Below are positions 7,100 through 14,148 of a stretch of DNA of 32,454 bases, piece by piece (position 1 is the stretch's first letter; each line of letters opens with the position of its first letter). Source of the DNA: Verrucomicrobiales bacterium (GTDB lineage Bacteria > Verrucomicrobiota > Verrucomicrobiia > Limisphaerales > SXTU01); the NCBI GenBank assembly GCA_005791875.1, contig SXTU01000268.1, positions 1-32,454 of the forward strand, read 5' to 3'. Under the pieces are notes generated by a model. That model worked only from the letters and a program-made list of their open reading frames with translations. It had not been told where the DNA came from and did no database searches. The translations under genes and the position numbers were made by a program.

Positions 7100-8074
7100 G
7101 TGAAGTGGATTGCCATCATCGTGTTTGCCGGCGCGCTCGGGCTGCTGCCGGCTGTGGCCGCGTCGAAGTCCGACACGCCGGCCCCGAAGTTTTCGAGCTC
7201 CACTGCCGACCCGGCTGAGTCGGAGTTTCAGAGGGTCATGGCGCTGGACGACACGGCGCACGAGGAGATTGACAAGTGGGTGAAGGGCAACGGCACCTCC
7301 TCGAAGGAGGGCGCGAGTCTTTCGCAGGCGGTGCTCAGTTTGCGAGTCGAGCAGCGACTCGAGCCGGTGAAGAAGGCCTACGAGGAGTTCCTTCAGCGAT
7401 ATCCGAAGCACGCGCGCGGACACCTCGCGTTCGGCAGTTTCCTCAACGACCTCGGCGAGGAGGCGGAGGCGCGGAAGCGATGGGAGAAGGCGCTGGAACT
7501 CGATCCGTCCAATCCCGCCGCCTACAACAACCTCGCCAACAGCTATGGCCAGACCGGGCCGGTGGCAAAGGCCTTCGAGCTTTACGCCAAGGCCATCGAG
7601 TTGAATCCCCGGCAGGCGATCTACTACCACAACCTCGGCTCGGTTATCGTGCTGCATCGCAAGGAAGCCGCAGAACATTACCGCATCGCCGAGCAGCAGG
7701 TGCTACGGCACGCGCTGGAATTGTATCGGCTCGCGCGGCAGTTCGACGCCGGCAACTTCCAGCTCGCGACCGATCTGGCGCAGGTCTATTACGGCGTCCA
7801 ACCGCCGGACCACGAGGCGGCGATCGCGGCGTGGGGCGTCGCGTTGTCACTCGCGCGGAACGACCTGGAGCGCGAGGCCACGCACCTGCATCTCGCGCGG
7901 GTGAAGGCCGCAGCGGGAAAGCTGAGCGAGGCGCGGAGGCACTTGGACCTCGTCTCTGATCCCGCGCTGGCCGGGGTGCGCACCCGGCTCATGCGCGAGT
8001 TGGTGGACAAGGCTCTTCCCCCGCCTGCGAAGGACGACGGCCGTCGCCTGAACCTGCCCAGCCAGCCCAAGTAA
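7100..8074 (+). CDS. secreted TPR-repeat protein
   Basis: The GTG at 7100 gives 'MKWIAIIVFAGALGLLPAVA' followed by 'ASKS', a good signal peptide; GTG at 7091 and TTG at 7064 are alternatives and no start has a convincing ribosome binding site. The mature part has tetratricopeptide repeats in the middle: 'ARGHLAFGSFLNDLGEEAEA', 'PSNPAAYNNLANSYGQTG', 'PRQAIYYHNLG', with a further helical-repeat region to residue about 295. The C-terminus is proline-rich and basic. TPR proteins act as protein-interaction scaffolds; the partner is unknown. The gene is divergent from the ydcF-like gene, about 110 bases away, so the two may share a promoter region. Confidence 0.82.
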   Translation: MKWIAIIVFAGALGLLPAVAASKSDTPAPKFSSSTADPAESEFQRVMALDDTAHEEIDKWVKGNGTSSKEGASLSQAVLSLRVEQRLEPVKKAYEEFLQRYPKHARGHLAFGSFLNDLGEEAEARKRWEKALELDPSNPAAYNNLANSYGQTGPVAKAFELYAKAIELNPRQAIYYHNLGSVIVLHRKEAAEHYRIAEQQVLRHALELYRLARQFDAGNFQLATDLAQVYYGVQPPDHEAAIAAWGVALSLARNDLEREATHLHLARVKAAAGKLSEARRHLDLVSDPALAGVRTRLMRELVDKALPPPAKDDGRRLNLPSQPK

Positions 8075-8233
8075 GCTCGCACTCCGAAGTCTGCGCCACG
8101 CTGTCTGGTGCCTCGGCTGCGAAGTTCGGGGTCAGTGCCAGCCAGTGCCGGTCAATGGTTCCATTTCTGTTCGAGCTTACTTTGAGCTTCGCCCGGCTTC
8201 AGTTCCCGCGTTCAATCCCCGCCTTGAATTGAC

Positions 8234-10108
8234 ATGAGTGCCCATCCCGGTTTCGGTGCCCACACCGACCCCAGCTTCAAATCGCAGCCCCGCTCCACCG
8301 GCGAGGTCGTGCGTAGAGTTGGCGTGTATCTGCTGCCCTACAAGCTGATGGCGCTCGGCACCATCGCCTTCGCGCTGCTTTCACTCGCCGCCGCGTTCAC
8401 CTACCCGAAGCTCACGCAACACGTCATTGACGAGGTCATCACCAAGAAGAACGCCGACAGCCTCGCGCCCGTGATGGGGTTGCTCATCGGCGCCTTTTTC
8501 CTCCGCGAACTCTTCACCGGCATCCGCATCCGCCTTAACAACGAGCTGGAGCAGAAGGTCATCCTCGACCTCCGCCGCGATGTTTACGCGCGCCTGCAAC
8601 GCCTCCCCGTCGGCTGGTTCGACCAGCGCGCGTCCGGCGACCTCATGACCCGCGTCATCGAGGACGTGAACGCCATGGAGCGCCTGCTCATTGACGGCAC
8701 CGAGCAAGGCACCGTCGCCATCCTCAGCATCGTCGGCGTGCTCACGATTCTCTTCTGCACGAACCCGTTGCTCGCTGGCGTCGCGCTCGCGCCACTGCCC
8801 ATTCTCATCGGCGGCGCGCTCTGGTATACGCTCACCGCCCACAAGCGCTACCGCGTCCAGCGCCAGGCCGCCAGCGCCATGAATGCCCTGCTCATGGACA
8901 ACCTCCAGGGCATCCGCCAAATCAAGTCCTTCGGTCGCGAGCGCCACGAGGATACGCGCTTCGGTGCCCGCGCCGAGGATCTCCGCCAAGGCACGCTCAC
9001 CGTGATGCGCGCGTGGGCCATCTACTCGCCCGCGATGGCCTTCGCCTCCTCGCTCGGCATCGGCCTCGTCCTCTGGTTCGGCGGCACGCAAGTCCTCGCA
9101 GGCAAGATGACCGTCGGCGAGTTGGTGCAATTTCTCCTCTACCTCGCGCTCTTCTACGAACCCATCGGCCGCCTCCACGGCTTGAACCAAATGCTCCAAT
9201 CCGCCCGCGCCGCCAGCGAGCGAGTCTTCGACATCATGGATGCAACAGTGGAATCTCGAATGTCGAATTCCGAAGGTCGAACCTCTGGCCCGGCGCAACC
9301 GACCTCCGATTCGCAATTCGCAATTCGTAATTCGCAACTCCCCCGGGGCGAAGTCCGCTACGAGAACGTCGGCTTCCAATACAGCGCCGACCGCGTCGTC
9401 CTCAAAGCCATCTCCCTCCACGCGCGGCCCGGCCAGATGACCGCGCTCGTCGGCCCCACTGGCGCGGGCAAATCCACCCTCGTCAACCTCCTGCCCGCCT
9501 TCTACCAAGCCACGTCCGGCCGCGTGTTCATTGATGGCATGGACACCCGCGAGTTGCCCTTGGAAACGCTGCGCGAACACATCAGCGTCGTCGCGCAGGA
9601 GCCATTCCTCTTCAACGGCACCATCCGCGAGAATATCCTCTACGGTCGCCTCGACGCCTCCGCCGCCGACCTCCACGCCGCCGCCAAGGCCGCCAACTGC
9701 CACGACTTCATCACCCGCCTAACCGACGGCTACGACGCCCGCGTCGGCGAGCGCGGCGCGAAGTTGAGCGTCGGCGACAAGCAGCGCGTGAGCATCGCCC
9801 GCGCGCTGCTGAAGAACGCGCCCATCCTCATCCTCGACGAAGCCACCGCCAGCGTGGACACACAGACCGAGAAACTGATTCAGGAAGCGCTGGAACGGCT
9901 CATGACCGGCCGCACCAGCTTCGTCATCGCGCACCGCCTGAGCACCATTCGCAAGGCCGACCAAATCCTCGTCCTGCGCCACGGCGAGATCGTCGAGCGC
10001 GGCACGCACGACGAACTCCTCGCCACCGACGGCCTCTACGCCAAGCTCGCGCGCATCCAGAACACCACCTTCATCGAGGAGAGCTTCGAGAAGCTGGCGG
10101 CGAACTAG
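8234..10108 (+). CDS. MsbA-type ABC half-transporter (permease-ATPase fusion)
   Basis: 624 residues with an N-terminal exporter transmembrane domain (about 30-330, six segments) and a C-terminal ATPase domain. The ATPase has Walker A 'GPTGAGKSTL', Q-loop 'VVAQEPFLFNGT', signature 'LSVGDKQR' (in place of canonical LSGGQ), Walker B 'ILILDEATASVD' and H-loop 'VIAHRLSTIRKA'. Homodimeric members flip lipids such as lipid A precursors or export drugs; the substrate here is not identifiable. The linker between the two domains (about residues 340-369) is encoded by a heptamer-armed repeat, giving an unusual Ser/Asn/Gln-rich stretch. A strong inverted repeat follows the stop codon by four bases. Confidence 0.9.
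   Translation: MSAHPGFGAHTDPSFKSQPRSTGEVVRRVGVYLLPYKLMALGTIAFALLSLAAAFTYPKLTQHVIDEVITKKNADSLAPVMGLLIGAFFLRELFTGIRIRLNNELEQKVILDLRRDVYARLQRLPVGWFDQRASGDLMTRVIEDVNAMERLLIDGTEQGTVAILSIVGVLTILFCTNPLLAGVALAPLPILIGGALWYTLTAHKRYRVQRQAASAMNALLMDNLQGIRQIKSFGRERHEDTRFGARAEDLRQGTLTVMRAWAIYSPAMAFASSLGIGLVLWFGGTQVLAGKMTVGELVQFLLYLALFYEPIGRLHGLNQMLQSARAASERVFDIMDATVESRMSNSEGRTSGPAQPTSDSQFAIRNSQLPRGEVRYENVGFQYSADRVVLKAISLHARPGQMTALVGPTGAGKSTLVNLLPAFYQATSGRVFIDGMDTRELPLETLREHISVVAQEPFLFNGTIRENILYGRLDASAADLHAAAKAANCHDFITRLTDGYDARVGERGAKLSVGDKQRVSIARALLKNAPILILDEATASVDTQTEKLIQEALERLMTGRTSFVIAHRLSTIRKADQILVLRHGEIVERGTHDELLATDGLYAKLARIQNTTFIEESFEKLAAN
9251..9340. repeat. heptamer-armed inverted repeat inside the ABC transporter gene
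   Basis: The left arm (9251-9281) reads TCGAATG TCGAATT CCGAAGG TCGAAC. The right arm (9308-9340) reads TTCGCAA TTCGCAA TTCGTAA TTCGCAA. The arms are inverse in sense, and the whole is in frame. It encodes 'SRMSNSEGRTSGPAQPTSDS' and 'QFAIRNSQL' between the membrane and ATPase domains. Its low GC contrasts sharply with the flanking gene. Confidence 0.78.
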
Positions 10109-10112
10109 TTTT

Positions 10113-10201
10113 TGCCCGCGGATAACGCGGATGACGCGGATGAAAAGCCGCGCCCTTCGCAGCGCTTTCTTATCCGCGCGAATCCGCGTTATCCGCGGGC
10201 A
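10113..10201. repeat. nonamer-armed inverted repeat, (GCGGATGAC)n family
   Basis: TGCCCGCGGATAACGCGGAT begins the left arm at 10113, with 9-bp units GCGGATAAC GCGGATGAC GCGGATGA. The right arm ends ATCCGCGTTATCCGCGGGCA at 10201. Inner AAAAGC and GCTTT also pair. It sits between the convergent ABC transporter and MBL-hydrolase genes and would form a very stable hairpin, so it may act as a bidirectional terminator. Confidence 0.85.
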
Positions 10202-10211
10202 CTCCTCCCTT

Positions 10212-11069
10212 TCAGCCCGCCAACTCCGCGCTGCTCCACCGCTCGCCCGCCTGCAACACCCGGCACTTCTGTCCGAGCTTCCCGCACTCCGCCACGAACT
10301 CGTCCGGCGACGCCGTGTTGAACGTGAACAGGTCGTAGTGCATCGGGATGGCCAGCCGCGCACCGATGGCTTTCGCCAGTTGCGCCGCCTCGCGCCCGTC
10401 GAGATTCCCCGCAACCTTGCGCTCCGGTTTGTCGCCGTTGATGGGCAGCAGCGCCACGTCCACGCGGAACGGGCGAATCCAGTCCTCCATGCCCTCGAAG
10501 TGCTTCGTGTCGCCCGCGTGATACACGCGCCACGGGCCGAACTGGAGCAGGTAGCCGAGGAACTTGTGATTGCCCGCCGCGTCCACCTCCAGCTCGTTGT
10601 GCGCGGCGGGAATCCCGTTGAACGTGAACCCGCCCGCCGACTTCACCTCGCCCGCGCACACCCCGATGAGATTTGGTGCTTTGAGACTCAGCCCGATGCG
10701 GAACGCCCCCGCGCCCTTGTTCGCCTCCGGCAACACCAGCGGCAGCGCAGGCTTGGCCGCGAGCAACGGCTTGAGCGTGTCCGGGTCGAAGTGGTCCGTG
10801 TGGTTGTGGCTGCTTATCACCACATCCACGAAGCCCAACCGCTCCGGCGCGATCACCCGCGCCGTCATGCGCACATGCGGCTTGTCCGACTGCTCGTATT
10901 TGACAGTGAGCGAGTCGGAGAGATACGGGTCCACCAGCGCGTGCCGCCCGTTGAACTGGACAAGAAACCCGCTCTGCCCCAGCCACCAGAGTCGGAAGTT
11001 CGGACGATCGGACTTCGCGGCATCAACATCCGCGAGCAACGCATCGTCTTGGAGCAAGGGCTTAATCAT
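10212..11069 (-). CDS. MBL-fold metallohydrolase (UlaG/YhfI-like)
   Basis: 285 residues of the metallo-beta-lactamase fold. The metal-binding motif HxHxDH is 'SSHNHTDHFD', preceded by 'WWLGQSGFLVQF' and 'ALVDPYLSDS', and followed by later ligands in 'PAAHNE', 'VYHAGDTKHFEG' and 'IPMHYDLF'. This order matches the UlaG-like group, which includes L-ascorbate-6-phosphate lactonase and N-acyl-phosphatidylethanolamine phospholipase-D relatives. The substrate cannot be fixed from sequence. It is separated from the upstream MetE-like gene by an inverted repeat, and converges on the ABC transporter. Confidence 0.85.
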   Translation of the reverse strand: MIKPLLQDDALLADVDAAKSDRPNFRLWWLGQSGFLVQFNGRHALVDPYLSDSLTVKYEQSDKPHVRMTARVIAPERLGFVDVVISSHNHTDHFDPDTLKPLLAAKPALPLVLPEANKGAGAFRIGLSLKAPNLIGVCAGEVKSAGGFTFNGIPAAHNELEVDAAGNHKFLGYLLQFGPWRVYHAGDTKHFEGMEDWIRPFRVDVALLPINGDKPERKVAGNLDGREAAQLAKAIGARLAIPMHYDLFTFNTASPDEFVAECGKLGQKCRVLQAGERWSSAELAG

Positions 11070-11078
11070 GAGTTGGTG

Positions 11079-11175
11079 TTAGCCACGGATTGAACACAGA
11101 ACAAACAGGGATAGGAAACAACTACGGGTGAAATTGCCTCTGTCCGTGTTCGGTCCGTGTTTCATTCGTGGCTTA
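11079..11175. repeat. inverted repeat TTAGCCACGGAT...ATTCGTGGCTTAA
   Basis: TTAGCCACGGATTGAACACA starts the left arm, and the right arm contains GTCCGTGTTCG, GTCCGTGTTTC and ends ATTCGTGGCTTAA, so the arms contain degenerate 9-11-bp direct repeats. The right terminus supplies the TAA stop of the MetE-like gene. It occupies the whole gap to the MBL-hydrolase gene. Confidence 0.72.
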
Positions 11176-12209
11176 AATTGAAGCTCTCGCTTTCGCCACG
11201 CCAGCAACCATGTTCCCCAGCTTCTGCTTCGCCGCCCAGCGCGCGGTTTGCGAGAGGCCACAGTCCGGCGCGAAGGCGAGCTTCTCCGGCGGCGCGTGCG
11301 TCAGACAGGCACGCACGCGCGTCGCGATGTCCTCCGGCGTCTCGATGTAGTAGCTCTTCACATCCACGATGCCCACGGCGGCGGTGTGCCGCTTCGCGAT
11401 CTCGGCGATGACCTCCAACTCCGCAAACTCGCGGCTCGCCATCTCGACGTGGATTTCGTCCAGGTGCATGTCGAGGAACGCCGGGAACATTGGCGCGTAG
11501 CGGCGCGGCCCGACGGCGCGGCCCTTGTAGTTCCCGAAGCACAGGTGCGTGCTGAGGTGGCACTTGCCCACGACCGCCTCGACGGTGCGGTTGAAGATGT
11601 TCACGAAGCGCTTCGGGTCTTCGCGGTGCGCGTAGCAGCTCATGCTTGGCTCATCCACGCAAATCTCCGTGCAGCCGGCGCGCACCAGCGCCTCCAACTC
11701 CGCGCGCACAAGCGGCAGCAAAGACTCCGTCAGCTCCCAGCGGTTCTTGTATTGATCGTTCGGCAGCAGCCGTCCGCTCAAGGTGTATGGCCCCGGCACT
11801 GACGCCTTCAAGCTGACCGCTGACCGCTGACCGCTGCCACCCGCTTCAGCCGCTCGAAATCCTCCACCGCTCCCAACCCACGCGGCGCGCGCAGTTCGCC
11901 GATGACCTTGTGCTTCCCGCGCTGGTCGTGCGCAGGCGGGCCGAACCGGCGCGGCGCGGCGCTCTCCAGTTCGATGCCCTCGATGAAGCCGTAGAAGCTC
12001 AGGTTGAAGTCCAGCCGTGTCTGCTCGCCGTCGCTGATGACATCGAGGCCCGCGTCGAGCTGGTCCTTCACTGCGATGGCCACGGCGTCGTCCACCATCT
12101 CCGCGCGGTCCGCGTCGCCGAACTGGCCGAGGTGTTGGCAGGCGAATTCCAGCCAGCCCGGAAACGGGTAGCTGCCGATGACCGTGGTCCGCAAGGGTTG
12201 CGTTTTCAT
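11173..12209 (-). pseudogene. cobalamin-independent methionine synthase-like (MetE C-terminal type), frameshifted at a heptamer array
   Basis: Two frames together encode a MetE-C/UROD-like protein of about 340 residues. The first frame starts at ATG 12209 (MKTQPLRTTVIGSYPFPGW) and runs through 'GLDVISDGEQTRLDF' to 'FERLKRVAA'. The second frame resumes at 'LKASVPGPYTLSG' and continues to the end. Candidate zinc ligands are retained: 'STHLCFGN' (His, Cys), 'DEIHVEMA' (Glu) and 'APDCGLSQ' (Cys). Frame is lost in three tandem copies of CTGACCG (plus-strand 11813-11833). Removing two copies (14 bases), or adding one, restores a single ORF, so the gene could be phase-variable, newly broken, or an assembly error. 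Members without the N-terminal MetE domain often transfer methyl groups from non-folate donors; the exact reaction is unknown. Confidence 0.82.
11813..11833. repeat. CTGACCG heptamer, three tandem copies, at the frameshift point
   Basis: Three perfect tandem CTGACCG units followed by a partial CTG. The array lies inside the MetE-like gene. Copy number modulo three decides the frame: one or four copies read through, three do not. Confidence 0.9.
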
Positions 12210-12218
12210 TTCTTGATG

Positions 12219-12285
12219 AGCCGCGAAAGGGCGCAAAGGTCACAAAGCAGAAATCTCTTTGCGCTCTCTGCGCCCTTTCGCGGCT
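12219..12285. repeat. nonamer-armed inverted repeat, AGCCGCGAAAGGGCGCAAAG family
   Basis: AGCCGCGAAAGG at 12219 is mirrored by CCCTTTCGCGGCT ending at 12285. The arms carry 9-bp units (GGCGCAAAG GTCACAAAG; CTTTGCGCT CTCTGCGCC CTTTCGCGG). It lies between the SIS gene and the MetE-like gene, and its terminus contains the SIS stop codon TAG. Related single arms occur at 17477-17511 and 31861-31887. Confidence 0.8.
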
Positions 12286-13069
12286 AAGTCTTCATTCCCA
12301 AGTGCTCGTAAAGTTTTGCCATGCGGCGCGCGTGCTCGTCGTAGGCTGCCTCAAAAAGCTCCGTGGCCTTCGCAGCCCCGACGACAGCTCCCGCAGTCAG
12401 CACCTTCGGCGGGTAGCCGGCCTGCGTGAGCCGCGCGGCGACTTCGGCCTTGATGGAGTTGATGAGCAAGCAGCCGCCGATGGTGGAGCCGGGTGCGACC
12501 GCCGTATCGAGACCCGGCACCTTCACCATCGCGTCACCCACGGGAGCGCCGGTGTCGAGGACGAGGTCGGCGAAGTCCTGAAGTTTCTTGCCGCTCGCGT
12601 GCCGGCTCGTGCTCGCCTCCGAGTGCGCACGGCTGATGATGGCAACGACCTTCACGCCGCGTTTCCGAAACTGCTCGGCCATCTCGATGGGCACGACATT
12701 GCAGCCGGAGGACGACGCGACCAGCGCGCAGTCGCGGTCGGACAAATCGAAGTTGCGCAGGATGCGCTCGGCGAGACCGGAGACATTTTCGAGGAACATC
12801 GCCTGCCGCTGCCCGTTCGCCCCGACGACGAGATTGTGAAACGACAGCGACAGCTCGACGATGGGGTTGAAACCGGGGAACGACCCGTAGCGCGGCCACA
12901 TCTCCTCGACGAGGATGCGGCTGTGCCCCGAGCCGAAGAGGTGAACCATCCGCCCCGCGAGAATGGTCTGCGCGAACCAGTCGGCGGCCTGCGCGATGGG
13001 CGCGGCCTGCGCTTCCACCGTGTCCACCAGCGCGCGGCAGCGGGCGAGGTAGTCAGCGGTCAAGTTCAT
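12284..13069 (-). CDS. SIS-domain phosphosugar-binding protein
   Basis: 261 residues from the ATG at 13069 (MNLTADYLARCRALVD). The sugar-isomerase fold is seen in 'GRMVHLFGSGHSRILVEE', 'DCALVASSSGCNVVPIEMAE' and 'VKVVAIISRAHSEASTSRH', with 'GSTIGGCLLINSIKAEVA' near the end. It resembles the uncharacterised COG4821-type SIS proteins, expected to bind a phosphosugar such as an amino-sugar phosphate; reaction and substrate are unknown. The track's earlier start at 13174 adds a Cys/Arg-rich segment with no family support. The stop TAG lies in the adjacent inverted repeat. Confidence 0.83.
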   Translation of the reverse strand: MNLTADYLARCRALVDTVEAQAAPIAQAADWFAQTILAGRMVHLFGSGHSRILVEEMWPRYGSFPGFNPIVELSLSFHNLVVGANGQRQAMFLENVSGLAERILRNFDLSDRDCALVASSSGCNVVPIEMAEQFRKRGVKVVAIISRAHSEASTSRHASGKKLQDFADLVLDTGAPVGDAMVKVPGLDTAVAPGSTIGGCLLINSIKAEVAARLTQAGYPPKVLTAGAVVGAAKATELFEAAYDEHARRMAKLYEHLGMKT

Positions 13070-13266
13070 AGTCGGGCAAATCTGTCGGCGGAAGTGAACC
13101 AGTTCGCAGCGGCCACGGCAACGCCACTCCGAGAAGCCCGATGTAAACTCGCCGTCCTTCCCTGTCCAATGCATCTCCGGCCGCTCGTTCTACAAACCCG
13201 CAGGGAGCTTGTAGGTGAAGCCGCCGCCGCGTTGCTCCACGATGCCCGGCAAGGAAAAAAACTGTG

Positions 13267-13488
13267 ATGGCGATGCTTGAACTTCTCCTCCTCCTGCCCC
13301 TCGCGGGATTGACGCTGCTGGCGACGGGGTTCTGGGTTTGGATGCTTGTGGGTTGCGCCACGAAGGAATCGAGCGCTGGAAACGACAAGCTCATCTGGGT
13401 GCTCGTCATCCTCTTCACTCACCTCCTCGGCGCGTTGATCTACCTCTTCGTCCGGAGGCCGCAGCGAAAGAGGGAACTGGGCGCGTGA
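13267..13488 (+). CDS. small two-helix membrane protein, PLDc_N-like
   Basis: About 73 residues with two membrane helices (about 3-27 and 42-61). The pattern 'WVWMLVGCATKE', then 'KLIWVLVILFTHLLGALIYL' and 'FVRRPQRK', matches the phospholipase-D-nuclease N-terminal (PLDc_N) family of short membrane proteins, which are often encoded without a nuclease domain. An AAGGA at 13251-13255 is a plausible ribosome binding site for the ATG at 13267. It precedes the NfeD-flotillin pair on the same strand with a 73-base gap and may be co-transcribed with them. Function unknown. Confidence 0.75.
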   Translation: MAMLELLLLLPLAGLTLLATGFWVWMLVGCATKESSAGNDKLIWVLVILFTHLLGALIYLFVRRPQRKRELGA

Positions 13489-13561
13489 AGCCGCTTTCAC
13501 GCTTGCTAGGCCATTCGCCGCCGACTTTACTCAACCCCCATTCAAAAACCACGAGGTCGCT

Positions 13562-14125
13562 ATGAGCCTGGACGCACTAATCTACCTTCTCTGCCTCGGC
13601 GGCGGTTTCCTCTTCCTCGTCGTCCTCGCGCTGCTGGGGCATTTCTTCGAGGGTGCCGGACAGCATGACGTGGGCAGCGGGGGTCACGCCGAAACGGGCG
13701 CAGATGGCACGGATGGCAGCGGCGTTTCGGCCTTCAGCCCCATGATCATTGCGGCCTTCATGACGGGCTTTGGCGCGTTCGGCTATCTCCTGAGCCTGGT
13801 GCCAGCCACCAAATCTCCCCTGCTCAGCGCCCCGCTCGCTGCCGTGGGAGCCTTCGCCTTTGCAAATGTGATCGTCTCAGCCTTGCGGTTGGTGTTCCGC
13901 AAGACGCAAAGCTCCAGCGAGTCCCAAGTCGCCAGCGTCGTTGGCAGCACCGCAACCTTAGGCACCGGCATCCCGGAGAATGGCGTCGGTGAAATAGTCT
14001 ATGTCCAAGGCGGCACGCGCTACACCGCGCCAGCCCGGACGGAGGACGGCAAGCCCATCGCCACCGGTGCGGCCGTCATTGTCACCCGCATCGTCGGTTC
14101 ACAGTTTTTCGTCAAACCCGTTTAA
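13562..14125 (+). CDS. NfeD-like membrane protein, partner of flotillin
   Basis: 187 residues with an N-terminal membrane helix (about 5-28), a Gly/His/Asp-rich linker, two further helices (about 60-80 and 88-110) and a C-terminal soluble domain with beta-rich OB-fold character ('GSTATLGTGIPENGVGEIVY' to 'AAVIVTRIVGSQFFVKP'). This fits short NfeD1b/YuaF-type proteins, which are almost always encoded next to a flotillin, as here, with 23 bases between the genes. In Bacillus the pair organises membrane microdomains. The assignment to the YuaF-like subgroup rests mainly on context and topology. Confidence 0.75.
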   Translation: MSLDALIYLLCLGGGFLFLVVLALLGHFFEGAGQHDVGSGGHAETGADGTDGSGVSAFSPMIIAAFMTGFGAFGYLLSLVPATKSPLLSAPLAAVGAFAFANVIVSALRLVFRKTQSSSESQVASVVGSTATLGTGIPENGVGEIVYVQGGTRYTAPARTEDGKPIATGAAVIVTRIVGSQFFVKPV

Positions 14126-14148
14126 CTCTCCCCACCTCAACCCAGCCT

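Noticed and set aside
8075-8233. Possible small RNA or repeat in the gap before the ABC transporter
   Set aside because: Only a weak local duplication (GTGCCAGCCAGTGCCGGTC) was seen, with no inverted repeat, periodic arm or terminator.
11173-12243. Track ORF of 356 residues taken as one intact gene
   Set aside because: Its first 130 or so residues are an Arg-rich out-of-frame reading; the true N-terminus is in the other frame from 12209, so the gene is frameshifted.
13070-13266. N-terminal extension of the SIS gene (track start 13174)
   Set aside because: The added residues are Cys/Arg-rich with no family counterpart; the ATG at 13069 fits the SIS protein length.
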